From UKL13-2 sp031414695 (GTDB lineage: Bacteria > Pseudomonadota > Gammaproteobacteria > Burkholderiales > Usitatibacteraceae): a stretch of 64,000 bases of DNA. The notes beneath the pieces are model-generated. The model made no database searches. It was not told the DNA's origin and was given only the letters and a program-made list of their open reading frames with translations. A program made the position numbers and the translations under genes. Positions 40,007-49,488 of this stretch are shown piece by piece. The DNA lies in contig JANNWG010000035.1 in the NCBI GenBank assembly GCA_031414695.1, positions 124,001-188,000 on the forward strand. The letters are read 5' to 3'. The stretch's first letter is position 1. Each line of letters opens with the position of its first letter.

Positions 40007-40720
40007 ATGGGGTTTGACTTGAATAAATTATCCTGTTGCATCACTTCAGCATTACTCTTTTTTACCAGTGCAGTGGCCGCCCAAGTCACGTCAGTCGACC
40101 AATCCCCCGGCTATTTGCTGGTACTTGGCCGCTCGACTGATCGGGCGAAAATCATTCAGTATTCAATGACCTTGCCGCCAATTTATGCCGCGACCGGTGG
40201 GCGCTACATCGGCATTGGCAGGCCCGGTGGCGGTGTTACTTGTCTTTATGGGTTATGCGAAGGGCGAAGTGCGGTGGCGGCACACTGGTCAGACAATAAA
40301 AGTGTCAGCCAGTTTTGGTGGGGAGACGCTTATCGACAAGCGGTAAAGCTTCGCGATAACGCGGGCGTATTTACGGTAGTGGGCTTAAAAGGGTTAGCTA
40401 ATGTCGCGCCATTCGAGGGTGGTGCTTTGTTGGTGGCTAATTTTTCTGCCAATACCGATTCTGCCAACACAGCTGCCTGGTTAACGGCTGCGGCTGAAAG
40501 TGGTGCCAGATTATTAGTCGCCCCGCAAGCTACGGCACTAACACCACTCGAAGGCGACGCGCTATATAACCGTGTGGCGTTGCTCAGTTTTGCCAATAGA
40601 GAAGCACGCGATAAATTTGGTGCGGCAGAGGCGACGAAGGCGTTAATTAAAAATAGTACGGCAATGTCTTTGATGGCCTTAATCGCCATAGATGCGCCAA
40701 TAGCACCTGCTAAGCAATAA
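40007..40720 (+). CDS. Exported protein with DUF1330-like repeats
   Basis: This 237-residue protein has a signal peptide (CITSALLFFTSAVAAQ). A DUF1330-type ferredoxin-like domain follows (GYLLVLGRSTDRAKIIQYSM, FWWGDAYRQAVKLRDNAG), then a second weaker DUF1330-like unit (EGGALLVANFSANTDSA, VALLSFANREARDKF). DUF1330 proteins are usually single-domain and cytoplasmic, so a secreted duplicated form is uncommon. It is preceded closely by VF530 and followed by a palindromic repeat. Confidence 0.8.
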   Translation: MGFDLNKLSCCITSALLFFTSAVAAQVTSVDQSPGYLLVLGRSTDRAKIIQYSMTLPPIYAATGGRYIGIGRPGGGVTCLYGLCEGRSAVAAHWSDNKSVSQFWWGDAYRQAVKLRDNAGVFTVVGLKGLANVAPFEGGALLVANFSANTDSANTAAWLTAAAESGARLLVAPQATALTPLEGDALYNRVALLSFANREARDKFGAAEATKALIKNSTAMSLMALIAIDAPIAPAKQ

Positions 40721-40722
40721 AA

Positions 40723-40792
40723 ATCAAACCCGCCTATTAGCGAGTATTTTGGGCAATTTATGCTCCAAAATGCCCGCCAATAGGCATGCTTA
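40723..40792. repeat. Palindromic repeat copy e, inverted pair
   Basis: The right half (40765-40791, ccaaaatgcccgccaatagg onward) and the left half read on the minus strand (40751-40725, caaaatactcgctaataggc then gggtttg) are two copies of the 27-bp core facing each other. They can form a stem of about 20 bp with three mismatches around a short loop. Confidence 0.75.
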
Positions 40793-40894
40793 CGTTTTTA
40801 ATGTGGTGGGTCAAAACGGCGCACCCAGCGCCACTATCTTACGGCGCAGCGCCGATATATTGCTAATACGATACGTACGTCGAGAGAAATTTGC

Positions 40895-41686
40895 CTACTT
40901 AGTAGCTTGGTTGGTATTTGCCATCATCCCTACTGGCGGACGCTTTATTTGCATCTCCGTTGACGATTCTGCCTTGGTGCCTGCTATTGAAATGCCATGT
41001 TTTTGACTTAGCGTTATTGTTACGCGATGCCGATGTGCATCAAACTTTTTGCCTTTATATTCCCCGCCAACTTCATCCTTATGGATGACTTCAAGCAAAT
41101 ATTGCCCACGCCATGGCATCGATAACTTGACTAAGCCGTTTTCATCGGCACGATGATCTTGCATCCAGTCGTTTGGAGCATAGACATTTACCCGCGCTTT
41201 TGAAAGCGGTTTGCCAGCGAAGTACACTTGGAATGTAGTCTTGCTTGCACCAATAGGCACGATATCTAGCTGATGCTGCGCCGATGGTGTACGGTCAACA
41301 GGCCAAACGGTGTTGCGCGTGTAGAACATTGGCTTAACGATGCCTATTCCATTTTTTGTCCAATCTTTGACTTCAATGGTTAGTTCATGTGCAAGTAGTT
41401 GCGGAGCGAGTGGTCCTTGCAGATTCAAATGCATTGCAGTTCGCACGATATTGAAACGACTGTCCGGTTTATCAGCCCAAGCGACAGGTGCTGCAATCTC
41501 ATCCAGCCTGCCGGGCGATTGTTCTCTCACCTCATTGATCTCACCAAAGTATAGTTTTGCGCCGCGCGCATCGCGTTCTATCCAAATGTAATGCGCTAGC
41601 GCGTCAAATGACGTGCCGAGACAACACATCATCATTACACCAGCGAGAAGTTGTCTGTAATTTACGTCTAGAGATCGTATGTTCAT
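40895..41686 (-). CDS. DUF4198 periplasmic protein
   Basis: This 263-residue protein has a signal peptide ending at SFDALA. The mature start, HYIWIERDARGAKLYFGEIN, is typical of the DUF4198/NikM-like family, in which an amino-terminal histidine after processing may bind metal. A carboxypeptidase-regulatory-like beta domain follows (VYFAGKPLSKARVNVYAPND, GLVKLSMPWRGQYLLEV). It lies in the same direction as the TonB receptor and the phosphatase-like gene, so a role in metal uptake or handling is inferred. Confidence 0.85.
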   Translation of the reverse strand: MNIRSLDVNYRQLLAGVMMMCCLGTSFDALAHYIWIERDARGAKLYFGEINEVREQSPGRLDEIAAPVAWADKPDSRFNIVRTAMHLNLQGPLAPQLLAHELTIEVKDWTKNGIGIVKPMFYTRNTVWPVDRTPSAQHQLDIVPIGASKTTFQVYFAGKPLSKARVNVYAPNDWMQDHRADENGLVKLSMPWRGQYLLEVIHKDEVGGEYKGKKFDAHRHRVTITLSQKHGISIAGTKAESSTEMQIKRPPVGMMANTNQATK

Positions 41687-41796
41687 TCTTTAACCTTAGT
41701 TGTTGTGTTGATGCACGATGTTGCGCGATGTTGCAAATAGGCGCTCTCAAGCATGAGGTGACGCCACGAAACGTGGCGAATGACCAGATGGACTGA

Positions 41797-42582
41797 TCAA
41801 TTCGCTTTCTGCATTGACGCCATGGCTGCACGACGCTGTGCATCGGCTCCCATCTGCGCCCAGCGCAATTGAGAAATCTGACCAATCACGCGGGGCTCGC
41901 CATTGGGCAACATCTCCAGCACCAGCGACTCACCCGTGTTCACGTCAATGCCCGTCAACGCCAGCATGCCCTCGCGGTGGCCCACTAGCACTAGGTTTTT
42001 ACCCGCTTGCGCGTGCTTGCCGATTAGCGCTAGCGCGTCGTTGCGCATGACGCTGGCCGTACGCGCCGCCGTGGCGTGCACGCTGTTGAGCAGGGGTGTC
42101 AATTCAGGTTCCGCACCAAATACCAAGCGTGCGGTCTCGCTGCTGCGACAGTACTCGGACGAGAGCACTTTACCGACCGGCAGTTTCATTTGGGCAATGG
42201 CTGCACGGCTGGTCAACGCCCGCTCACCTGCACTACGTGCGGGGTTGTTGCTTTGCTCACAGCCTGTGCGCGTGGTGGCGGAAAAGCGTTCCACTGGTTC
42301 GCGGGTGGTGCGTTCATGGCGCATGTAAATCACTAAGCCGCCAACCATCAGGCGATCCGTCAGCGAGAGCGGTGACTGGGCGGTTGCAGCTGGAATATCG
42401 GCATCAGGCTTTTCGCGCCCAGCAGCCCCAGAAGATATAGGCGCAGTCTGCGCGTTTGCGGTGAGGCAAGCCATCAGCGTGCAGCTCACAATGAGGTTAC
42501 GGAAGATGTGTTTTGGTTGATCCACGTTAGTCAGGTCCTTAAGAAAAGTTTGTTTTGCTGATGCGTGATCTTGCAAGGTCAT
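41797..42582 (-). CDS. Histidine-phosphatase-fold exported protein
   Basis: This protein of about 261 residues has a hydrophobic signal segment (NLIVSCTLMACLTANAQ). The histidine phosphatase motif is RHE-type (GLVIYMRHERTT) in place of the usual RHG. A second conserved His lies in LVLVGHREGMLALTG. The catalytic status is uncertain because the RHG glycine is changed. It sits 27 bp after the TonB receptor gene and is likely cotranscribed. The start at 42582 is preferred to an upstream TTG. Confidence 0.85.
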   Translation of the reverse strand: MTLQDHASAKQTFLKDLTNVDQPKHIFRNLIVSCTLMACLTANAQTAPISSGAAGREKPDADIPAATAQSPLSLTDRLMVGGLVIYMRHERTTREPVERFSATTRTGCEQSNNPARSAGERALTSRAAIAQMKLPVGKVLSSEYCRSSETARLVFGAEPELTPLLNSVHATAARTASVMRNDALALIGKHAQAGKNLVLVGHREGMLALTGIDVNTGESLVLEMLPNGEPRVIGQISQLRWAQMGADAQRRAAMASMQKAN

Positions 42583-42608
42583 TTTCAAGATTTTCAAGAT
42601 TTCCAGAT

Positions 42609-44780
42609 CTAAAACGTGAGTGAGGCTTGCAACAACACTTGGCGAGGCTCACCGATAAAGGTGCTGCCGCCACCAGTTAAGTTGATCGGGCCTGCGAGAG
42701 CACCAGAGTAATAAACTTTATTGAGTAGATTTTTAACGCTGAGGCGTATAGCAACTGTTTTATCAGCAATTTTCCACTGGTAAGCAGAGTGTAGGTCGGC
42801 AACCGTGTATGCATCTAGGTCGTAGCTGTTAATCGGGTCTGTCGCGCTTTTGCCGACATGTCGCAGACCACCGCCAATAGACCAAGAATCGATTCGGTAA
42901 TTAAGGTAGAGGCTTGCCACGTTTTTCGCTACACCCGGTAGTCTCTTGCCCTCTGTGGTGACTCTATCGCGCTTAACGGTCGCGTCGGTGTAGGCATAAG
43001 TTCCGATGAAGCCGAGATTGCGCGTCAGTTGTCCGGCTATGTCGATTTCTATGCCGCTCGAACGAGCCGCCCCCACTGCGCGCGTGAGCCCGCCGTCTGA
43101 TACTAAGACATTTTCTTTGTCAATTTGATACACCGCGACCGTGCCACTGAGACCTTGGACTGACTCGAGCTTGACACCCACTTCATACACCACGCCCGTT
43201 TCAGGATCAAATGGGCCTAACGCAGTTGCGCTTGTTGCGTTCGGTCGAAACGATCGGCTGTGATTCACATATAACGACATACCGTCAAATGCTTTGTAGA
43301 CTAAGCCAACGTTTGGCAAGAAAACAGAATTTGTCTGCTTATCGAGCACGACTGGAGCTGGTACTACCGCTAAGTTATTCTGGTTATCTGCATACTGGTT
43401 GGAGCGCTGATACCGTGCGCCGACTACGGCGATCCATTGATTAGTGATAGAAATTGAATCCTGCGCGAAAACGGATGTGCTTTGTGCGTCGCTCTTTGTC
43501 GTCTGCCAGAATACAGTGTCGCCATCTCTTAGGTTAGTCGGTAAAGGCAGTTGACCATAGACTGGATTAAATATATTGAAGCCAGTCACACCGCGACGTC
43601 GGAAGAAACTCGGATCATTATTGATGATGCTTTCGTAGTCGACTCCCAGCATCAGCTTATGACGCAAGCCTGCAACATCAAACGCGGATTGTGAATCGAA
43701 CGAAGCATAAAGCGTTTTTCGTGTTCGATCGTCCGCGCCTTGGATAGACCGCGTAATGATGCCCGTTGTGCCGAGTCCAAGTGACGGCGACACAACCATC
43801 GCGCGCCTGTCACTATTGATTTCCGAATTCCAACCAAATGTCCCACGCAGCTTGAGTGAAGGCGATACTTGGTAAATAGCTTGTGATTGAACAAGGTGAA
43901 CAATGCCGTTCATACGTTCGTACGGCTCACCAAATCTACGCTCTATCGGCACATTAAGTGGACGACCGTTGAAGAATACGGTGCCGCGGTCAAATGGTAC
44001 GTCAAAGTCAAGGTACTCGTAGTTGAGTGAGATGTCCCATGGACCCGATTGGTAAGCCAGCGATGGCGCGATGAGTGTGCGACGATTGTCGCCAAAGTTG
44101 CGCCAGTATTCACTTCGCTCATGTTCAACGATTACGCGCGTGGCGAGCGTATCAGTTACTGGACGCGAAACGTCAAACCAGCTTGCGCCGCCGCCATAGC
44201 TATTGGCAATCATGCCAAGTTGGGTGAAATTCTGGCTCAGCGGCTTTTTGCTAATGACGTTAATCACGCCACCCGGATCCAAAATGCCGTACAGCAGTGA
44301 TGCGGGTCCTTTCAGCACTTCAACACGATCCGTGGTGATGCTAAAACTCCTTGAGCTCATCGAACGAATGCCGTCACGAAGTACGCTGCCGCTCGAACCG
44401 AAGAACCCGCCACTGAAGCCGCGAATGAAATGCGAATCCCTTGTATGGCCGAAGTTGTTTCCCATCGTGACGCCGCTAACGTTTTTCAGTGCATCGTCAA
44501 GTGAGCGAGCTTGCTGATCGCCAAGAATTTGTGCATTGACTACATTGACAGCCTGCGGAATTTCAAGATTTGATGCGTCGGTTTTTGTGGCAGTCGATGA
44601 ACGGGGCGCACTGTAGTCCTCCTGCACGATGGGCGCACGAACAGTAATTGATTCTGTCTTTACCGGCTTTGTAGTATCTGCTGGAGGTGATGTTTGTGCG
44701 TGCAACATGCTGCTAATTAAGCCGCATTGTGCGAATGCAATCATTGAAAGTGTACGGTTGGTAGGCACTGAAATTGTCAT
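42609..44780 (-). CDS. TonB-dependent siderophore receptor
   Basis: This 723-residue outer-membrane receptor has an amino-terminal signal (MIAFAQCGLISSMLHAQ) and a TonB-box-like segment (ESITVRAPIVQ). The plug domain has SLDDALKNVSGVTMGNNFGH, DRVEVLKGPASLLYG and PGGVINVISKKP. The C-terminal beta-barrel ends in aromatic-rich VLLQASLTF, the expected terminal Phe. It belongs to the siderophore receptor subfamily, and the exact ligand cannot be told. A Fur-like box lies upstream. The phosphatase-like and DUF4198 genes follow. Confidence 0.93.
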   Translation of the reverse strand: MTISVPTNRTLSMIAFAQCGLISSMLHAQTSPPADTTKPVKTESITVRAPIVQEDYSAPRSSTATKTDASNLEIPQAVNVVNAQILGDQQARSLDDALKNVSGVTMGNNFGHTRDSHFIRGFSGGFFGSSGSVLRDGIRSMSSRSFSITTDRVEVLKGPASLLYGILDPGGVINVISKKPLSQNFTQLGMIANSYGGGASWFDVSRPVTDTLATRVIVEHERSEYWRNFGDNRRTLIAPSLAYQSGPWDISLNYEYLDFDVPFDRGTVFFNGRPLNVPIERRFGEPYERMNGIVHLVQSQAIYQVSPSLKLRGTFGWNSEINSDRRAMVVSPSLGLGTTGIITRSIQGADDRTRKTLYASFDSQSAFDVAGLRHKLMLGVDYESIINNDPSFFRRRGVTGFNIFNPVYGQLPLPTNLRDGDTVFWQTTKSDAQSTSVFAQDSISITNQWIAVVGARYQRSNQYADNQNNLAVVPAPVVLDKQTNSVFLPNVGLVYKAFDGMSLYVNHSRSFRPNATSATALGPFDPETGVVYEVGVKLESVQGLSGTVAVYQIDKENVLVSDGGLTRAVGAARSSGIEIDIAGQLTRNLGFIGTYAYTDATVKRDRVTTEGKRLPGVAKNVASLYLNYRIDSWSIGGGLRHVGKSATDPINSYDLDAYTVADLHSAYQWKIADKTVAIRLSVKNLLNKVYYSGALAGPINLTGGGSTFIGEPRQVLLQASLTF

Positions 44781-45146
44781 ATTTGGTTGTGAGTTATTAA
44801 ATTAAGAACGTCGGATTTTGTTTGGGCCCATACAACTACAATCATAATTGTAATGTTAATGAGAATGATTTGCAATAACAATAAGAAGTCTGGTTTGCTA
44901 AGTCACATGCGGAATAGTCTTGATTAAATGCAAATTCGTTCTCGCGTAAACAAGTGTTGCGTGCGGGCGTGCATTGAATATTTCACAATCGTATTGCAGT
45001 AATTTATGCAGTAATTAATACTGCAATTGAACAAAGGAGCCGCCTTTTGGTGAGTTTGATACGCTATGAAAAATTAAACAAATCGGTGCGCCCCGTCGCT
45101 TTTTTCGTACAATGCGTGCCTGACTTAATTTCACGCGGTTAGCCCC
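44781..45146. other. Divergent promoter region, receptor and GMC oxidoreductase
   Basis: This 366-bp region contains the Fur-like site (44856-44874), a near-palindrome (tacaatcataattgta, 44836-44851), and a purine-rich stretch before the GMC gene. I see no gene. Confidence 0.6.
44856..44874 (-). promoter_or_regulatory. Fur-box-like operator
   Basis: On the minus strand this 19-bp site reads tgcaaatcattctcattaa, close to the Fur consensus core AATGATAATCATT with 7-1-7 style symmetry. It lies 76 bp before the ATG of the siderophore receptor, so iron-repressed expression is expected. Confidence 0.65.
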
Positions 45147-46757
45147 ATGAATAGTAATGACACCTACGACTACATCATCATCGGCGGCGGCTCGGCGGGG
45201 GCTGTGCTGGCGTCGCGCTTGTCTGAGGATGAAACCGTTACCGTCGCGTTAATTGAGGCGGGTGGCGATGGCCGCGATTTGATGATACGCACACCAACCG
45301 CGGCGGTGGGCATGATTCCCACCAAAATCAATAACTACGGTTTTGAAACCGTGCCGCAAGTAGGGCTTAACGGTCGGCGCGGTTATCAGCCGCGTGGACG
45401 TACTTTGGGCGGCTCCTCCGCCATCAATGCGATGGTCTATGTGCGTGGCGACAAGAGTGATTACGATCATTGGGCGAGCTTAGGTAATCCAGGCTGGTCG
45501 TATGACGATGTGCTGCCGTATTTCAAACGTGCCGAAAATAATGAACGCATCAAGGACGAATATCATGGTCAAGGCGGGCCGCTCAATGTAGCCGATTTAC
45601 GTTCTGATAATCCATTTCAGCAACATTTTTTAGACGCCGCGCGCGAGGCAGGTTTCCAGCACAATAACGATTTCAACGGCGCCACCCAAGAAGGCGCGGG
45701 CATTTATCAAGTTACACAAATTAACGGTGAGCGTTGCTCAGCCGCGCGCGCCTATTTGCATCCGCACATGAAGGGCACGCGACCAAATTTGACGGTGATT
45801 ACCCATGCAGTGGCGCATGAAATTATCATCGAGCAAAAACGTGCCACTGGTGTGCGTATTGAGCATAAGGGTGCGTTAAAGATTTTGCACGCCAAGCGCG
45901 AAGTGCTACTGGCTGCAGGCGCGATACAGTCGCCACAATTACTCATGCTCTCTGGTATCGGTCACCAAGATGAGTTAGCCGCGCACGGTATTGCGCTCAA
46001 GCATCACTTGCCAGGCGTCGGCAAAAACCTGCAAGACCATCCTGATTTTATCTTTGGCTTCGCGGTAAAAAGCTTAAATTTAATTGGCTTAACGCCGCGA
46101 GGTGTTTGGCGAATATTGACTGAAATTATTCGCTACATTCGTTTTCGTCGCGGCATGATTAGCTCTAACTTTGCCGAGGGCGGCGCGTTTTTGAAGTTAA
46201 CGCCGCAGTCCCCAGCGCCTGATATTCAGCTGCATTTTGTGGTCGCCCTCGTCGATGACCATGCGCGTCGGCTTAATTACCGTCACGGTTTGTCGTGCCA
46301 TGTTTGTTTGTTACGGCCAAAAAGTCGCGGCACAATTAAACTCGCTAGCCGTAATCCAAAAGACGCCGCGCTGATTGACCCCGCATTTTTAGTCGATGAT
46401 GACGATGTCGCTAAGATGGTTGATGGCTTTAAGCTCACCCAAAAATTGCTCAACGCGCCATCACTTTCGCGCCGCTTCACCGATGATTTATTTACCAAAG
46501 GGGTGAAGACGGACGACGATATTCGCCGCGTCTTGCGCGAGCGTGTTGATACGGTTTATCACCCTGTTGGCAGCTGCAAAATGGGCAATGATGATATGGC
46601 GGTGGTTGACCACACGCTTAAGGTACACGGCATTGCGGCATTACGCGTGGTTGATGCGAGCATCATGCCGGTACTTATCGGCGGCAATACCAACGCGCCA
46701 ACAGTTATGATTGCAGAGAAGGCGGTTGATATGATTCGGCAAGGAAATCATTCATAA
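45147..46757 (+). CDS. GMC-family FAD oxidoreductase (choline-dehydrogenase-like)
   Basis: This 536-residue flavoprotein oxidises an alcohol substrate. The Rossmann GGGSAG motif is at YIIIGGGSAGAVLASRLSED, GMC signature 1 at GRTLGGSSAINAMVYVRGDK and signature 2 in GAIQSPQLLMLSGIG. The catalytic histidine is in VYHPVGSCKMG near residue 475. The substrate could be choline or a longer alcohol; without the betaine genes nearby the call stays general. The last 53 bases overlap the convergent hydrolase gene. Confidence 0.9.
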   Translation: MNSNDTYDYIIIGGGSAGAVLASRLSEDETVTVALIEAGGDGRDLMIRTPTAAVGMIPTKINNYGFETVPQVGLNGRRGYQPRGRTLGGSSAINAMVYVRGDKSDYDHWASLGNPGWSYDDVLPYFKRAENNERIKDEYHGQGGPLNVADLRSDNPFQQHFLDAAREAGFQHNNDFNGATQEGAGIYQVTQINGERCSAARAYLHPHMKGTRPNLTVITHAVAHEIIIEQKRATGVRIEHKGALKILHAKREVLLAAGAIQSPQLLMLSGIGHQDELAAHGIALKHHLPGVGKNLQDHPDFIFGFAVKSLNLIGLTPRGVWRILTEIIRYIRFRRGMISSNFAEGGAFLKLTPQSPAPDIQLHFVVALVDDHARRLNYRHGLSCHVCLLRPKSRGTIKLASRNPKDAALIDPAFLVDDDDVAKMVDGFKLTQKLLNAPSLSRRFTDDLFTKGVKTDDDIRRVLRERVDTVYHPVGSCKMGNDDMAVVDHTLKVHGIAALRVVDASIMPVLIGGNTNAPTVMIAEKAVDMIRQGNHS

Positions 46758-47526
46758 GCTGAGCAACTTTTGGTGCCGCTTCTAACATCATCATATGCCC
46801 GACGTTAGCGATAACCGTATGCTTGGCATTGACCAATTGCTGACTCAGCGCAAGACCCGCCTCTACGGATGTCATGCGATCTTTTTCGCCGATTAACACG
46901 AGCGTTGGCGTTTTAATGTTCGATAAGGCATCACCATCAATCGCATAGTCATTGCACGCATGCATATCGTTTGCCAAGAGGCTTGGTTGGTTATCACTTA
47001 ACGATTGACGATAAGTTGTCATAGCCAAACTAGGTTGAGGCCATGTGTCATCGGCATTTTTGGCTAAATAAAAACTCGCGCGGGTGAGCGTGTCATAGGC
47101 GGCATTAACATCGTCGGCTGCCATAGTCAGCACTTTATCGGCCACTGGCATCGGCACTGCCGTACCAATCAAGATCAGCGCGGCAACACGTGATGGATAG
47201 CGTCGCGCGCAGTCGAGTGCAATTAAGCTGCCCATGCTGTGACCGATAAGCGTCGCATGATTGATTGCGCCATTGTCGAGCAGATTAATCAGCCAATCAG
47301 CATAGCCCACAATGCTGGTTTTCGGCTCTGCGAACGTCGCGCCATGACCGGGCAGATCAATGGCAAGAAAATTGTGTGTTGCGTGGTTTATCGCAGTCAT
47401 CACATCATCCCAAACACGGTGCGTATTGGCCGCACCATGTATCAACATCACAGTTGGCTTTGATGGATCAAACATGTCGTTGTCGAGTTTGACGAATGCA
47501 GGTTGTTGTTGGACGAGAAAGTACAT
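46705..47526 (-). CDS. Alpha/beta hydrolase
   Basis: This 273-residue hydrolase has the oxyanion motif LIHGAANTHRVWDDV, the nucleophile elbow GHSMGSLIALDCA, an acid near LVLIGEKDRMTSVEAG and a His in VGHMMMLEAAP, completing a Ser-Asp-His triad. The start at 47526 (MYFLVQQQP) is chosen over an upstream TTG. The substrate is unknown. It is convergent with and overlaps the GMC gene. Confidence 0.88.
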   Translation of the reverse strand: MYFLVQQQPAFVKLDNDMFDPSKPTVMLIHGAANTHRVWDDVMTAINHATHNFLAIDLPGHGATFAEPKTSIVGYADWLINLLDNGAINHATLIGHSMGSLIALDCARRYPSRVAALILIGTAVPMPVADKVLTMAADDVNAAYDTLTRASFYLAKNADDTWPQPSLAMTTYRQSLSDNQPSLLANDMHACNDYAIDGDALSNIKTPTLVLIGEKDRMTSVEAGLALSQQLVNAKHTVIANVGHMMMLEAAPKVAQLMNDFLAESYQPPSLQS

Positions 47527-47711
47527 TTTTGATAATCGAGTTGTCAGCAAATAATTAGGATGTTGCGTTGTGCTGTTAAGAATTTACATTAAGTGTTGCG
47601 GTAAGCGGTAAGTTTTGTTAAGGTGTCAGGCCGTAGACAACAAATGTAAATTCTTGCATGAGTATTTATACAGCTTTCGTCTGCACAGAAAAACATAAGT
47701 GAGCCGCGCAT

Positions 47712-48719
47712 ATGACCACGCATTTGATTAATCGCAGATTACAAAAAACGCTTATGTTGGGCGTCTCATTTTTAGTCACACTAAGTTTCGTGACCGCGGC
47801 ATCATTCGCTAGCGCTGCATCTGCCGCAGCAGAAACACCCGCTAAAGCAAAAAAACCAAACTCGCTGCGATTAAAAGCCGCTAAGACGACAAAAGTCTCC
47901 CGCACACCTAGCGTAGCGGATTTCACCAAAGATGGTAATCCAAATTTACTCTCGCATGCCGTAATGGTATTTGATCAAAATAGCGGCAAACCACTATTTG
48001 CCAAAAATGCTGATACCGCTGTGCCAATTGCCTCCATTACCAAATTGATGACTTCTATCGTCGTGCTAGACGCAAAACTAAATTTGGATGAGCCAGTTGT
48101 CATTTCTGAAGCGGACATTGATGTCATTAAAAACTCACGCTCGCGCTTGCCGGTGGGTACTGCATTTCGGCGTGAAGATCTAATGCGTTTGGCCTTGATG
48201 GCGTCAGACAATCGTGCAGCGGCGGCATTAGGCCGAAGCTATCCGGGTGGCACAATTGCATTCGTGGCGGCAATGAATACCAAAGCCAAAGACATCGGAC
48301 TGACCAATACGCGTTTTGCAGACGCTACCGGCTTATCGCCGAGCAATGTTGCCAGCCCGCAAGATTTAGCCTTGATGGTGGCTGAAGCCTCTAAGCACAA
48401 GCTGATTCGTGAGTTTTCAACAGCACCTGAGCTGTATGTCACCTTGCCTGATTCGGGCAAACAGCTAGGCTTTAACAACACTAACAGTTTAGTAAAAAGC
48501 GACAACTGGAATATTGGTGTATCCAAAACCGGCTTCATCAACGAAGCCGGCAAATGCTTAGTCATGCAAGCCATGATCGGCAATAATCCCGTCATCATCG
48601 TGCTGATGGATTCGTGGGGCAAGCTCACCCGCATCGGTGACGCTAATCGGATTAAGAAGTGGATTGAGTCAGGCAAAGTAGCAATAGTGCCTACAAAATT
48701 CCCTGCAAAAAGCGCCTAG
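47712..48719 (+). CDS. pbpG: D-alanyl-D-alanine endopeptidase (PbpG/PBP7-like)
   Basis: This 335-residue S11-family penicillin-binding protein has a signal sequence (TLSFVTAASFASAASA). The catalytic serine motif SxxK is in VPIASITKLMTS, the SxN-type motif in MASDNRAAAALG and KTG in GVSKTGFINEAGKC. PBP7-type enzymes cleave peptidoglycan cross-links. A Lys/Ala-rich linker precedes the catalytic domain. No D-Ala-D-Ala carboxypeptidase membrane anchor is evident at the C-terminus, as expected for PBP7. Confidence 0.9.
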   Translation: MTTHLINRRLQKTLMLGVSFLVTLSFVTAASFASAASAAAETPAKAKKPNSLRLKAAKTTKVSRTPSVADFTKDGNPNLLSHAVMVFDQNSGKPLFAKNADTAVPIASITKLMTSIVVLDAKLNLDEPVVISEADIDVIKNSRSRLPVGTAFRREDLMRLALMASDNRAAAALGRSYPGGTIAFVAAMNTKAKDIGLTNTRFADATGLSPSNVASPQDLALMVAEASKHKLIREFSTAPELYVTLPDSGKQLGFNNTNSLVKSDNWNIGVSKTGFINEAGKCLVMQAMIGNNPVIIVLMDSWGKLTRIGDANRIKKWIESGKVAIVPTKFPAKSA

Positions 48720-48748
48720 TCGTCGCCATCATCAGCTAATATAGTTTG

Positions 48749-49471
48749 ATGAAAGTTGGCCTCTTTGTTACCTGCTTAGTTGATCTCGTCCGCCCGAATA
48801 TCGGTTTTGCGGCATTAAAAATTCTTGAAGATGCAGGCTGCAAAGTCGTAGTGCCTAAATCTCAAACCTGCTGCGGTCAGCCTGGTTATAACTCTGGCGC
48901 GCGTGATATTGCAAAAACGCTTGCGCGCAAAGTGCTTAGTGAATTTCGTGATTGCGATTATGTGGTGGCGCCTTCTGGCTCCTGCTCTGGACAAATGAAA
49001 ATCCATGCTGTTGAGGATTTATTTCACGGCACATCGGAAGAGTCTGATTTTCGCGCACTCGCCGCAAAGTGGTATGAGCTTTCCGACTTTTTAGTTAATG
49101 TACTCAAGCTAACGCCAGCCGCTAGCGCTATTGGCCGCATCACCTATCACGACTCGTGCGCGGGCCTGCGTGAGATCAATATCAAATCGCAACCAAGACA
49201 GCTGCTATCAAGCGCGGGTGCGACCATTATTGAGATGGAAGATTGTGAAAAATGCTGCGGCTTCGGCGGTACGTTTTCGGTCAAGCTTGGCGATATTTCG
49301 ACCCGCATGGCAGACAATAAATGCGTGAATATTCAGGCTACAGGTGCTGATACTATCGTCGGTGGTGACTTAGGCTGCTTGCTCAATATCGAAGGGCGCT
49401 TGCGGCGCAAGGGCGACATGAATACGAAGGTGCTGCATTTTGCGGAAGTGATTGCAGGCATGACAACATGA
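48749..49471 (+). CDS. lutA: L-lactate utilisation protein LutA (YkgE)
   Basis: This 240-residue protein has two CCG motifs (QTCCGQPGYNSGARD and EKCCGFGGTFSVK) that ligate an iron-sulfur cluster or couple to a redox cofactor. LutABC together oxidise L-lactate to pyruvate in bacteria lacking LldD. The ATG at 48749 follows an in-frame TTG at 48746, so the ATG is used. It is separated from lutB by a 199-bp gap that holds a hairpin repeat. Confidence 0.92.
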   Translation: MKVGLFVTCLVDLVRPNIGFAALKILEDAGCKVVVPKSQTCCGQPGYNSGARDIAKTLARKVLSEFRDCDYVVAPSGSCSGQMKIHAVEDLFHGTSEESDFRALAAKWYELSDFLVNVLKLTPAASAIGRITYHDSCAGLREINIKSQPRQLLSSAGATIIEMEDCEKCCGFGGTFSVKLGDISTRMADNKCVNIQATGADTIVGGDLGCLLNIEGRLRRKGDMNTKVLHFAEVIAGMTT

Positions 49472-49488
49472 GTCAAATACATCCCATA

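Noticed and set aside
41814..42440. Several open frames on the plus strand opposite the histidine-phosphatase gene
   Set aside because: They are antisense shadows with no motifs or ribosome-binding sites; the minus-strand gene has clear family motifs.
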